From: Sabethes cyaneus
Taxonomy: Eukaryota; Arthropoda; Insecta; Diptera; Culicidae
Direction: 5' to 3'
DNA length: 64,000 nt
NCBI RefSeq assembly: GCF_943734655.1
Contig: NC_071355.1
Coordinates: forward strand, 80,551,449-80,615,448
Under the pieces are notes generated by a model. That model had not been told where the DNA came from, did no database searches, and worked only from the letters and a program-made list of their open reading frames with translations. The translations under genes were made by a program, and so were the position numbers. Shown in pieces: positions 10,778 through 21,597 of the stretch. Each line of letters opens with the position of its first letter. Positions within the stretch are counted from its first letter, which is position 1.

Positions 10778-11815
10778 ATGGTGGAATAGACCTCGTGCTG
10801 TTTCAACTAGTCGACTGCATGCAACTCAACTTTGGGTTACTCGTCGCCGATTTTCCAGGCGTTTCAAAAGGCGCAAATCGCAAGGCCAAGTTGAGTCATC
10901 TCGCACGTAGAGCCCCTCTGTTCTGGGTGCCCTTGGGGTTGTTAAATAGAAACTTATTCCTTATGACTGTCCGGTCCACCGTAGTTTACCGTTACCAGAT
11001 ATCCGATGGTAATCTCCCCAAGTTATGTCTGCTGCTCGTGATTCATATACACGCAAATTTCGTTTTACGTCCACTATTATGGGACGTAAGAACAATCGGT
11101 CGAAAAAAGGGTGGACATTAATTCAAATTTTAGACGTAAAACGAGACGACATTAATTCAAATTCCGTATGTATAAATATTGACGCAAAAGGAAATCACGT
11201 AAAATAAATAGACGTAAAAAGAGATTCTAGTGTACCTCCGCCGCTCTTCGCTTCCAGCTTTTGCTCCATGAAATATCGTCCGCAAGTGCGGGCTGTCCTC
11301 CCTGAGTATCTTCAAATCCATAAAAACTACCGGTCTAATAAGGGCTATGTGCTATGTCAGCATCGTACGGTGGCTATCGTTTGCTAGCGGATGGAAGCGT
11401 TTTGCGAAGAGCAAAGTAGACGATTTTCTGCTTAAATGCGCCGTAGGATCTCCTTATTTGTGTTAACCACGGCCACCAGCGATCCCAACGATTACCGTCC
11501 ACGAAAAGTGCACGTTCGTCTTTTTGAGCCTCTACCAATCATGTATTTGGCCTGCAACGCATTTACTTTTAGCCCAATCCTACTAGTCTCCGCTTTCAGT
11601 CTAGCGCAGATGGCCTCCGTCGTTGCGCAGTTTCGGTCTACAATATCAAAGTCATCTGCGTAGCCAAAAAGTTTGATACTTTCACTGAAAATTGAGTCTC
11701 TCGTTTCGATTTTGCTCGCCGGATCATCTTCTCAAGGACGATGTTGAAAAGCATGCAGGTTAAGCTGTCAACTTGTCTCGACTTTTGCCGCGCTTGGAAG
11801 GGACTCGATCCTATT
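10778..11815 (-). pseudogene. RTE-b remnant, copy 1 (3' half)
   Basis: This stretch is collinear with the 3' half of the RTE-b element at 17.65-25.78 kb in the same orientation. Shared segments include the C-terminal region near 10780-11040 and the stretch from CGTCCGCAAGTGCGGG (about 11278) to the FADD region (about 11650-11670). The match continues to GGGACTCGA near 11810. It is full of stops and frameshifts. It is interrupted by a small MITE at 11048-11234. The copy is useful because it represents the RTE-b sequence across the LINE-Y insertion point of the larger copy. Confidence 0.85.
11048..11234. mobile_element. Small TA-flanked MITE inside an RTE-b remnant
   Basis: TACACGCAAATTTCG at the left and (inverted) TACACTAGAATCTC at the right share CAC...GTG ends, each continuing into TTTTACGTC. 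The uninterrupted RTE-b paralogue at 17.97 kb reads ATTCATACGCCTCCGCC, whereas here ATTCATA is followed by the ~185-bp insert and then TACCTCCGCC. The insertion therefore went into a TA. It is probably related to the MITE at 8896-9136. Confidence 0.75.
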
Positions 11816-11991
11816 GACACTAATAGTCTCTCCCAGCCAAGATTTGAAGATTCTTTCATATCAATTTGTTTATTTTTGAAGTCAAATGAAGAGCCCGGAG
11901 TATAAACCAAAAAAGCTTATGATGGTTGAAAATAGTTCCCCATTTCCTGAATAAACTCCTTAAGGTTAGGCTATGTGATTTTTTTTGTAAA

Positions 11992-12007
11992 CCCCCCCCC
12001 CCCCCCC
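11992..12007. repeat. 16-bp C homopolymer
   Basis: Sixteen consecutive C residues are followed by AAAGAAAAATTTCTGGCTACGCCCCTGG. Read on the other strand this is CCAGGGGCGTAGCCAG with a G run, a sequence style I associate with the ends of dispersed insect repeats. No partner end was identified. Confidence 0.6.
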
Positions 12008-12009
12008 AA

Positions 12010-12655
12010 AGAAAAATTTCTGGCTACGCCCCTGGTTGGCACGATGGTAGTTTCGTCGGGCCGACTGTCCACCATATCGGTAAAGGCAGTAAGCCAGTAA
12101 CGCGGGCCCATTTTGCAATTCTTAACACCGTGACCAAAGCCATTTGGTACTCTCGGTAACATCACGAGGCGGCGAGCGTTAGTGCTCTCACTCTAAGATT
12201 ATTCGGAACAAGCCGCGGATGTTGCGTGGAGCACTGATGGTGGTGGTGTCCTTGAGAAAGTGGACCGGTAGTAACTAATCCCGAGAGCTGTCATTGGCTT
12301 CAGTTCCACGATCCATCGGGTAAGCCTGTTGTTTCACTCCAACCCTCCCCAGTTCAGTTTGTACTATTGCCACCTCGATTGGCAGCAGACCACGTGGGAC
12401 CATGTTCGAGGGGATGTCGTCCCAAACAGGGGTGAAGAACGGGGCACGCGTTCCTTTTTGGCGACAGTATCGTCGTTTCCGACGTCCTCCGGGAGGACCG
12501 AAAATTGATTACTCTCTAGGAGCCGGTCTGTTGCTGCATCCAAGGTGGCTGCGGACTGCGTCCTCTATCAAAGCAAATGAGTTGACTTGATTTGTTGTAG
12601 ATCATGTTCCACGTGTTGATATCTAATCAGTGCATAACTCCTTCTACCGCTATGT
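12010..12655. other. Unrecognised, relatively GC-rich stretch
   Basis: The stretch contains several short open frames without recognisable domains. Its higher GC content resembles the LINE remnants on either side, so it is probably an unidentified retrotransposon fragment. No motif supports a clade assignment. Confidence 0.3.
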
Positions 12656-12659
12656 GAAA

Positions 12660-12970
12660 AAGCAGGCATGACAAACGACCACCTTTACAAAGTCCTCTGT
12701 GGGATTCGAATGAGCGCGACAATTTACCCAGAATCCTACCAAGCCATTTTCGTTCATGTTTTTCCATAACTCTTTTCGATCAATGGTTTAATATGCAACT
12801 TTGAAGTCAACGAACACTCTATATTCACAACCTTTTTGAAGGAACTTCCGCAGCATAAATATTTGATCCATCATAGCCCATCCTTCAACTAAGCTGACTT
12901 GATAAAAAACTTCCCAATAAACTGCGTTGATTATAAATCCAAGAACTTTGCTGCACGATGATTGGTTCAT
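12660..12970 (-). pseudogene. RTE-like reverse transcriptase scrap
   Basis: A 60-codon minus-strand frame reads ...FYQVSLVEGWAMMDQIF, then MLRKFLQKG and VFVDFKVAY. After a stop it continues TIDRKELWKNMNENG. This is the RT region spanning the 'YQAGFxxGRSTTDQ' and 'DFKxAYD' blocks of RTE elements, with the first block badly eroded. The two N-terminal motifs are still in register with the catalytic block. It is too short and broken to code. Confidence 0.7.
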
Positions 12971-13113
12971 AATTCATTCAGTTCATTCAGAAGGGCATTT
13001 GGTTAAAACTCCACTGCGATAATCTTTCAAAGTTTACAGACTGTTCATACACATTGCTGGCGTTGAACTGGATAGTTGTAACCCTGTAACCACCTCAATT
13101 CGGTACTACATCC

Positions 13114-13790
13114 ATACCTATAAAAATGGATGTCTGTCTGTCGGTCCCTATGTTCCTTATAGAATCAAAAACTACTGAACCGATCGGCGTGAAAATTGGC
13201 ATGTAGGGGTTTTTGGTGCCAGGGAAGGTTCTTATGATGGTTAGAGATCCCTCCCCCCCACTAAGAGGGGGGGCTCCCATACAAATGAAATACAAATTTC
13301 CTCATAACTCCAGAACTAATCAAACAAATGGAACCAAATTTTGCAAGTGGGTGTTTTTGTAGGCAATTTTTTTTCTATGGTGAATTGAGACCCCTCCCCT
13401 CTTTACGAGGGGAATAATGACTCCTCTCACTTTTAAAAGGGGGGCTTCCATACAAATGAAATACAAGTTTCCTCATAACTCGAGGACTAATCAAGCAAAT
13501 GGAACCAAATTTGACATGTGGGTGTTTTTGGAGACAAGAATTTTTTCTATGGTGAATTGAAACCTCTGCCTACTTTACGAGGGGGGCTCCTATACAAATG
13601 AAATACAAATTTCCTCATAACTCGAGAACTAATCAAGCAAATGGAACAAAATATGAAATGTGGGTGTTTTTGGAGACAAGAAAGTTTTCTATGATGAATT
13701 GAAACCTCTCCCCGCTTCAGGAGGGGGGCTCCTGTACAAATGAAATACAAATTTCCTCGTAACTCGAGAACTAATTAATCAATCACCTTG
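13114..13790 (-). mobile_element. Satellite-carrying element, minus-strand copy
   Basis: Reverse-complement copy of the same repeat family as the array at 46828-49741. It starts with the element's 3' terminus (ATACCTATAAAAATGG, with GTCTGTCTGTC as the microsatellite) and continues with the CGCCGATCGGTTCAGTAG-type block. About three degenerate tandem units follow, marked by GGAACCAAATTT near 13330, 13500 and 13642. Units here are 142-171 bp apart. The far (5') end with the CTAGCTGACCC motif is not seen, so the copy is truncated. No coding capacity. Confidence 0.8.
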
Positions 13791-13794
13791 CCGA

Positions 13795-14930
13795 TATACT
13801 TTAAATGATCAAGAACGGGACAGCATCTGATAAGGAGTCCCGTGATTGTGTGATAGTTCACTACGAGTTGACGGGAAATTGGCAGTCATCAACTTTTGGT
13901 CGGAAAGCCCAATTTTGGAAGCAGTTTTTGGGCCCAAAAGCGGAGTTTTATTCGTAAAATTGTAAATACTGCATTGTTCTTGCGAATCTGAACAATTCAA
14001 ATATATTTTCATGACTAGAGTTTTTGTTTCAAACAAAAAAACTGCTTTTGAAATTGGCAGAATCGATGACGACTAATTTCACCTTAAGTTGAGTAGTTTT
14101 TAGCTACTATTACAGGATTGCAGGATTTGGGTAGGTAAACTTGCATAAATTTCGACGCAGATCAAATGGCACTGGTAGATAGATAGGAATAGTTTCTGCT
14201 TTTTCCACATTCAATTGTGCTAGTCGCCATAACGTACTAAAGCACTCAATAAAAACAATGCGGGCCATGATGGCTTTTCTTCCCTCTGTTGTGCTTGCTT
14301 CATGGTTCGCTTTGTCTGGACAATCGGGATGAAAACTCAATGCAGCTCAGTTATTTGTGCGCTTATGGTAGTTTCCGAAGAAGCAACAAAAAAGTTCGTT
14401 AGAACCGGTGAGGTATTATTTTCGATTTCACTTTCACGAATCTCAAGCAACGGACCGGGCCGCCGCCGCCGTCGCGCCGGTCCCGTAATCCCTCAGCACA
14501 GCAGCTGTTTGAACCCATATTGGCGAGTCAGCGAAAATCCTCTTTTTGCTAGTTCAGAATCAATCTGCATAAGTGATTCTAGATTAGATGTTGGCACCCG
14601 AGCAGTAGCTATTCGGATCTGCAGTGCAGGGATGCAGTAGTGCCGGATTGAGAAACGATTTTTTTGAAGCTATGTTGTATATGCTTTGTAGCAATGCAGA
14701 ACAAAGACTTTGTTTATTGATTGTATTACGTTTGTCTGTCCGATTGTTTCAGAGATTTTGTATCGTTATTTCATAAATTGCGGGCTAGACTGAATCGTGC
14801 TTTTTTATTTCGAATACTAATAAGAGATTGCTACTAGTACTAAACGCAAAACTAGCACTGACTAGCTTTTTCTATGCTTACTAACCATATCATAAGTTTT
14901 TGAAATCAGAAATAATACGTCAAGCAAAGC
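13795..14930. other. Unrecognised DNA
   Basis: I see no recognisable domain, repeat or RNA in this stretch. A 112-codon plus frame at 14302-14640 and shorter minus frames lack any familiar motif. A GC-rich patch near 14456-14490 (GGGCCGCCGCCGCC) is the only compositional oddity. Confidence 0.35.
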
Positions 14931-14934
14931 AAAG

Positions 14935-15100
14935 ATTCAAACGTTTTTAAGACCCTACTTTACAACTCGTTATTATAGTACATGTAATTACGTGGTTAGC
15001 GCAATAATCCTACTGACTCTAGCAGCACTGCCCAACCGAGATTCGAACATATGACAACTGGCTTGTTAGACCAGCATCGTACCTCAAAGCTAACTGGGAA
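14935..15100 (-). mobile_element. tRNA-derived SINE, copy 1
   Basis: On the minus strand a tRNA-like head has an A box TAGCTTTGAGGTA (15092-15080), an anticodon-like arm CTGGT-CTAACAA-GCCAG and a B box GTTCGAATCTC (15049-15039). The loop would place AAC at the anticodon position, suggesting a tRNA-Val ancestor. A ~100-bp non-tRNA body follows. Related copies lie at 36228, 38421 and 41660. The type resembles the Feilai SINEs of Aedes, but I cannot confirm the family name. Confidence 0.7.
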
Positions 15101-15112
15101 ATCGTATATAGT

Positions 15113-16905
15113 ATTTAATGCAAAATATAAAAACTTTGACTTTAGCTCATTACAATTTTCATAAGAAACCGACCCACACTAGATGCATACTATGCAAATC
15201 GGTATGATTGCTTTGAACTTTGAACGCTAACACAAACTGTTCAAGCGCTGGTGCTGGCGCATCCCAAATTAGCTTAACTAAATTAAAAGCACCCAAGAAG
15301 TGCAGATAGGCAAATCAGCGACCTAATTGTATGCTCGCTCGGCACGGCAAGTGCAGCTAGCGAAAGCAGGCTATTCCACCTCCGCACCACCACCACCGAC
15401 GACGGCTAACTTTGCTGGCGGAATTGCAACGCAGGATGCGCATATTCACAATAGCGAGAACAATTTTCATCTGCAGTTCACACACAAGCCGAGTTCAAAG
15501 TTTGCTGATTACTGCCGTTTTAATTAGACTGGTTTGTGAAATGACAACGCTAGATGCGGATGGTGTGACCTCTTTTTACCGGATTGAATTTGGGACGAAG
15601 CCAATGCTAGCGTGCTTAACTACTGCGATTCCTTTTTTATTGTTCTAGGATAAAGCGGATGGTACAGGAAAATCTATCTACAATATTGGAGTCTGCTACG
15701 ATGTAAACTTTTTCTACTATTTAATGAACGTACTCAACCTCTGACGATAAAAATATTCACGACTGACGATTATTACATTGCGTGTTTTTAGTTCAGCTTT
15801 AGGCTATCAAGGTATCAAAATTAAGAGACGATGCAAACACAGGAGCTGAAGATGTGAGTTTGATTTAAACATAAAATACAACAGATTTTAGGCACCAAGC
15901 TAGAATTTATTTATTTTCCTGATGTCCTAGAATATTCAATTAATAAAGAAAAAAATAGTTCCTGTTCACGAAAAAGTTCTAAAGAAAATCAGTTGAACTA
16001 AGAGCAACCAAATCTTTTAGTATACAAACGGAATAAACTAATAGTGAAATTCAAGCACCAAAATAGTGTGATATTGCTATATTGAAAACAGAATTGTTAA
16101 TGAACTTTTCATAATGAAGGGATTTAAATATAGATAATTGCTTCCGTCGAGGGCGTCGAACATTGTTTCTATGTTTGGAATTTGAAAGCTGCAAACGCAA
16201 CGATATTAATAAAATATTGGTGTCTTTTTTATTTCGTCTCAGACTAAAAACTAGCCTCCCGCTGTGAATAACGATTCGACTTTTAAAGCATTAAAAAATC
16301 ATATCAAGCATTTTCAGTTGTATAGCGAACAACTAAATAAAAACTCAAGTGGAGTTAATATTTTTCGCTGAGAATCGTGGCTAACACGCTGACAGACGAA
16401 CAACGTCACGTGTAGTACCTTGCAAGTCGTAAGGCCCTGCATAGTGTCGTCGTGCTGCCAGTAAATACAGGTTAGATTTAAAACGTCTCGGTCCGGTCGG
16501 TGGTTATGGTTATCTACAATAGACGGAGGAAGAGGCACAATTGGTGTCTATAACCCAACCAGACGCGTCGCTATCTTGATAAGTGGGTTTTGCAGTCTTC
16601 TTTCGTCCAGTGCCTCTATGGTTCAAAAGTACAAATACCAACGAACCACATGCCCTGGCGGGTGTTGTGGGTTCGAATCCGGTTATAATCTCAGATTACA
16701 GCTTGGTTCGACTCATGCACCCTCCAGCATTGGACAAAAGATAGGAGTCAAAATGACTACTTGCAAAGCGTAGCTACCAGCTACACCCCCTCCTCACTTT
16801 TCCGCTCTTTCCCCTCCTTCACCAAAAATTTTCATTTCTTCCCCTATCGTCCCTTCATCAATTGTAGAACCATCGTTTCAAAAAACCATTAATATATATG
16901 TATGA
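15113..16905. other. Unrecognised DNA; isolated B-box-like site
   Basis: No coding region is supported. GGGTTCGAATCC near 16671 matches a Pol III B box, and the text around it (GCCCTGGCGGG) could be a SINE head. No convincing A box lies upstream. A pyrimidine-rich run fills about 16785-16850 just before the LINE-X remnant. Confidence 0.35.
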
Positions 16906-16909
16906 CCGC

Positions 16910-17650
16910 ATTTGAAGATCGAAACTTAAAACATGAGATCAGTCTATATAAGACACTGTCAGCTAACCAAATCTCCTTGGCTGCAAATAATGTTCCGGTT
17001 TCTGCGCTTTCGTTGAATGTTATTAATGTGACCGATGCTATGATCCAAAAAGCCGTCTCCGAAATAAAACCGTCCACCTCTGTTGGACCGGACGGGATAC
17101 CGGTTATTCTCAAGAAATGCACCACAGCTATGGAAAACGGCGTTTATGTTTTCGGTTCACAAGAAAGGCGATAAAAAGGACGTCGATAATTATCCGCTTT
17201 GTGTGCGGTATCCAAGCTATTCGATAAAGTAATTTTTGAACCAATTTTCAAGCAATTCATCGACGATTTTCAACATAGATTCATGCTTCGACGATGAACC
17301 GTGACGAATCTCCTTTCAATTACTACTTATACTACGGATACCAAGTCGAGCCGTTTCCAAACGGATGCAATTTACACCGACCTTTTTGCTGATTTTGATA
17401 AGTTGAGAAATTGCGATTGCCAAACTTGACAGGATGAGATTTGGCGGCACCCTAGTGCTCTGGCTGAAGTCCTACGTGGTTGATCGGCATGTGGCTGTTA
17501 AAATCGGAGAATCATTAACCAGTGATTTAGTTACTAGGTACGGTATTCCACAAGGCAGTCATCTATGCCAGCTCGTCTTCGTGCTATATTTCAACGATGT
17601 AAACTTTTTGCAACGAGGATCCAGGCTTTCCTTTGCTAATGAGCTTAAGA
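16910..17650 (+). pseudogene. LINE-X remnant, 5' part (RT, CR1/Jockey superfamily)
   Basis: The plus strand carries a degenerate RT. A 90-codon frame at 16902-17174 includes AVSEIKPSTSVGPDGIPV, the substrate-binding GPDGIP block. It is followed by VSKLFDKVIFEPIF and an AIYTDLFADFDKL segment (catalytic-D motif, eroded). A 219-codon frame from 17434 contains TRYGIPQGSHLCQLVF and RLSFANELK; the last is the YADD-block relative, with FADD mutated to FANE. The reading stops at ELK (17641-17650), exactly where an RTE element is inserted. The same LINE resumes at 25778. The reading frame past 17650 is RTE antisense and not LINE. Confidence 0.85.
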
Positions 17651-17663
17651 GCTATCTTCTTCT

Positions 17664-18488
17664 TCAGCAGCATAGAGCCGGGGTGGCTCGTGCTGTTTCA
17701 AGCACTCGTCTCCATTCAACTCGGTCTTGGGCCACTCGTCGCCAATTTCCTAGTCGTCTCAGAAATCGCAAATCGCTTTCGACCTGGTCGAGCCATCGTG
17801 CACGTTGGGCCCCCCTGTTCCTGGTGCCGGTGCGGTTGTTGAAGAGGACTATTTTCGTCGCACTGTCGTCCGGCATTCTTACGACGTGTCCGGCCCACCG
17901 TAGCCTGCTAACTTTCGCTAGATGTACGATGGGAGTCTCCCCAAGCAGTGCTGGTAGCTCGTTATTCATACGCCTCCGCCACTCTCCGCCTTCAGTTTGT
18001 ACTCCGCCAAATATCGTCCGCAGCACTTTCCGCTCAAACACGGCAAGGGCGCGTATGTCCTCCGTGAGTAGCGTCACGGCTTCAAGTCCATAAAGAACTA
18101 CCGGTCTAATAATGGTTTTGTACATTGTTAGCTTCGTACGGCGGCGTATGCTTCCTGATCGTAGCGTTTTACGAAGGGTACAGTAGGCCCGATTTCCCGC
18201 TTGGGTGCGCCGCTGGATCTCCTTACTAGTGTTGTTGTCCGCGGTCACCAGCGATCCCAAATACACGAACTCCTCCACCACTTCTAGTTCGTCGCCGTCA
18301 ACGGTTACCGTTCGTGGGAGGCGCGCGTTTGTTTCCTTTGAGCCTCTTCCTTTCATGTATTTGGTCTTCGACGCATTTATTTTTAGCCCAATTCTCCTAG
18401 ACTCCGTTTTCAGTCTGGCGTAGATTGCCTCCGCCGTCGCAAAGTTCCTGGCAATGATATCGAAGTCATCTGCAAAGCCTAGAAGTTT
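17664..18488 (-). pseudogene. RTE-b RT C-terminal segment
   Basis: A 230-codon open frame (18356-17664) encodes the region downstream of the RT catalytic site: VVEEFVYLGSLVTADNN, IIRPVVLYGLEAVTL, ERKVLRTIFGG and RLRWAGHVVRMPDDS. These are hallmark C-terminal motifs of RTE elements. The frame continues upstream (18357-18488) into LLGFADDFDI, whose FADD holds two catalytic aspartates. There it meets the 3' tail of the inserted LINE-Y. This part is remarkably free of stops for a split element. Confidence 0.88.
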
Positions 18489-18515
18489 ATTTATTTATTT
18501 ATTTATTTATTTATT
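18486..18515. repeat. (TTTA)n tail of LINE-Y
   Basis: About seven TTTA units, i.e. (TAAA)n on the element's own strand, form the 3' tail of LINE-Y. A similar (AAAT)n tail closes the second LINE-Y copy at 32567-32638. The first TTT may belong to the RTE target rather than to the tail. Confidence 0.85.
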
Positions 18516-21500
18516 GGTAATTCATCTGACACATAAAATAGTCTACATGAATAAATATCTTAAAGTAAGCTTGATCTTTTTAATCTGCTTGCAAACACGC
18601 GCGATGTTTCGCCGAAGTCAAACAACTCTTCCACTTTTGTAAACGTTCTTATACATTCGGTCATTGGCTCACAAGATCCAAATGCCGTCCGATGGAACTG
18701 TGTCTGCAGCAGTCCCGTTGAGCGTAAAGTTCGTTGCGATGCCCGGAAGTTGAGCATGGATAACAGTTGTGGGCAGTCAATTTCACCGTTAAGCATTTTA
18801 GCTACAAATATCGCCTGTTGCATTTTACTTCTGTGTTCCAGTGTGTCCAGATCAAGTAGACGACATCTATCTCCATATGGTGGCAAGTTTTCTGGATTTC
18901 GCCAAGGGAGATGGCGCAAAGCAAGTCTAATAAATCTTCTTTGTACGCGTTCAATTCGTATGGTCCAAGTAAGCTGCTTCGGAAACCAAACCAGATTACA
19001 GTTCTCCAGAAGCGGTCGAACTAGGGCGCAATATAACGATTTAAGGCAGTGGGCGTCTTTAAAGTTTCTCCCTATCTTAGAGATAAATCCAAGTTGCCGG
19101 GATGCTTTAGAGATAATTGATTCACGGTGCAAATTAAATGTCAGTTTAGTATCCAGTAAGACACCGAGGTCATTAACTTGTTCGACTTTGCGCAGCTCTG
19201 TACCATCGATAATATAATTAAAGTTTAACGGGTTTTTGATGCGATAAAAGCTCATCACTTCGCATTTTGCAACGCTGACTATAAGCCAGTTCAGTTTGCA
19301 CCAGCCAACAAACTCATCAAGCATGACTTGCAAGCGGCAGCAGTCGTCTCTATTACTTATGGTAGCAAACAGTTTTAAATCATCAGCATACACTAACTTG
19401 CAGCCAACATCCAATAGTAACGCAGCATCGTTAAAGAACAGTAGGAAAAGCAAAGGACCCAAATTACTGCCTTGAGGGACTCCAGATATATTGGTAAATT
19501 CCGATGAAATACTGGATCCAAGTTTGACTCGTAGCACTCTACCGCTGAGATAGGATTTTAGCCATTCAACCATTTGTTGGGAAGCACCAAGTCGGGAAAG
19601 CTTCCGCAAAAGTATTACATGGTCAATTCGATCGAAAGCAGCTTTTAAGTCTGTATAAATAACATCCACTTGTTACTTGTTTTCCATTTGCGAAATGCAC
19701 ATCGAAGTGAATTCCACCAGATTAGTACAGACCGATCGACCAGGCATGAAGCCATGTTGAGCCGTTGAAATGTAGTTCTTAGTGCGGGACTGTATTACAC
19801 CACTCACGATAATTTCGAACAACTTTGATGCCGCAGAGAGACTGGTAATTCCGCGATAATTCCGTACATTATGACGATCGCCAGATTTATATACCGGAAA
19901 CATATACGATTGTTTCCAAATGTCAGAAAATTTACCTTGTTCGAAAGACTTATTAAAAATAGAACACAACGGATTCGCCAAAACTTCTATACATCGACTT
20001 AAAACTACGGCGGGAATACCGTCAGGCCCTGCAGAGAAGGAGCGCTTCAATTTTTTGGTTGCAGTTATCACCAGATCAGTAGTCATGTTAAACAAACTCA
20101 AATCCACCAAATTGGCCGGGACATGCGCAGCCGCAATATCAGCATCACCGTCAGAGGCAGTTCCGTCAGCAAAAACGGAGGCGAAAAACTTCGCGAACAG
20201 CTCACAAGAGGCAGGAATTGAGCTTGATTCGACGTCATCGTAGTACACGTTGGAAGGGATTACAGAACATTTCCTTTTAGAGTTGACGAAGTTCCAAAAT
20301 TTTTTAGGCTGCCTGCGAAGATCGGATTGCACACGCAGCACATATGATTTATATAATGATGCATTCAGACGGCGGTATTGATCACTAGCACGCTTAAAAT
20401 TGTGTCTAGTCAAAACTGTTTTCCAACGGCGGTGAGCACGCTGGGCACTATTGCGTATACGCTTTAGCTGTCGGAGGCGGGAAGTACACCACGCAGGACT
20501 GGCTGGTGGTCTTACAAGCGGTACATTCACGCTCAACCACTGAGAAATGGTATTACAAAACTGTACAGCCATTTCGTTAACATCCTCGCAGACGAACAAA
20601 AAACTCCAGTCAATATTCGTCAAAAATTCATTCAAACCGGCGAAATCAATTTTCCTGTAGTTCAATTTACTTCTATCATCTCCACAGGCATCTGCCACGG
20701 CACTATTGTTGCTCACTGGCAGCGACAATACAAGAGGAGGGTGGTGCGGGTCGACGGGAACCAGCGGAGTGATACAACCGTCAACTGTAAGAGCGCAATC
20801 CGAGGAACAAAACACAAGATCTAACATACGACCAAGATAATTTCGCTGTGTGTTTACTTGGGAAAGATTCAAAAAATTCATTCCATCGACCAGTGCCGCA
20901 CTGGCACACGGCAGCAGGGAAGTGGAGACGGGTTGCATCGAGTTGTCGAATGGTTCCCACTCAATGCGTGGCTGGTTAAAATCGCCACAAACTATTACGT
21001 TATCATGCTCCGCACAGGCATCACACAGCTCACAGACGGATGAAATATGCTCATTGATGACGTCGACACTTCGAGATTTTTCAGGCGCCAAGTAAACACA
21101 GCACAGCAATAGCTTTTTACCCCGAACAGTAGCACTTACACATACCTGTTCCAGATGGTTACCATTCGTTGTTCGTACGATCGAACTGGGGAAACGCTGC
21201 GCAACGGCAATCAGAACACCGCCGAAAGTTGACTTATTGCTGTTGCTTGGGTTTCGGTCGCATCGAAACACGTTGAACGATGTGCCAAATAGTTGTAGTG
21301 AACTAATGCGGTCGTCAAGTCCAGTTTCAGTTATAAATATAACGTCGTAGTTGCAGTCAGTTGTCGATAGGAAAATCTCGTCAATTTTTGTTCTTAGGCC
21401 ACGGACGTTTTGCACATAAAAAGAACATTCGTCAGGTACCGATTGCTCGGAATTAAAATCGAAAGAGGAATACTTGCCTACATTAGCAAGCTGGAAGACC

Positions 21501-21597
21501 CCTTCTCCGTTCTCAAACACAGGACCGGGACGGCTGATGAGCGCAGGCTGCAGTGGCGCGACTGTGTTGAGTGGATTAGGGGCTTCCAAATTGCTTA
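18489..21597 (-). mobile_element. LINE-Y, 5'-truncated CR1/Jockey-superfamily retrotransposon
   Basis: This 3.1-kb insertion splits the RTE-b FADD region. The RTE frame rejoins exactly across it: ...DAPK on one side and LLGFADD on the other. At most 3 bp (TTT) could be a target duplication. The element carries one endonuclease-RT ORF, a ~40-nt 3' UTR containing TTCATGTAGAC and GTCAGATGAATTA, and a (TAAA)n tail. A second copy at 31598-32638 shares the 3' UTR and tail type. Missing or very short duplications and a microsatellite tail fit CR1/L2-like behaviour better than RTE or R1. The exact clade is not certain. Confidence 0.85.
18560..21589 (-). pseudogene. LINE-Y endonuclease-reverse transcriptase ORF with one in-frame stop
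   Basis: One continuous frame of 1010 codons is broken only by a TAA at 19675-19673. Residues ~58-290 are an APE-type endonuclease: NVRGLRTK, FITETGLDD (catalytic Glu), VCGDFNQP and a VDPHHPPL C-terminal His block. The RT follows with GPDGIPAVVL, NYRGITSLS and HGFMPGRS. Just after the stop come YTDLKAAFDRIDH, GVPQGSNLGPLLF and LVYADDLKLF, with both catalytic aspartates present. The C-terminus ends ...FASRLKRSSLL. The first codon given is TTG at the insertion edge and the frame is open beyond it, so the true start is lost to 5' truncation. No ORF1 (gag) is present. The near-intact frame suggests a young insertion. Confidence 0.9.

Noticed and set aside
16661..16690. tRNA gene suggested by a GGTTCGAATCC B box
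   Set aside because: No matching A box, acceptor stem or anticodon arm could be drawn. At most a SINE relic.
17434..18093. 219-codon plus-strand open frame taken as one gene
   Set aside because: Only its first ~70 codons are LINE-X. The rest is antisense RTE-b beyond the insertion point at 17651.
18750..19217. 155-codon plus-strand open frame
   Set aside because: Antisense shadow of the LINE-Y reverse transcriptase.
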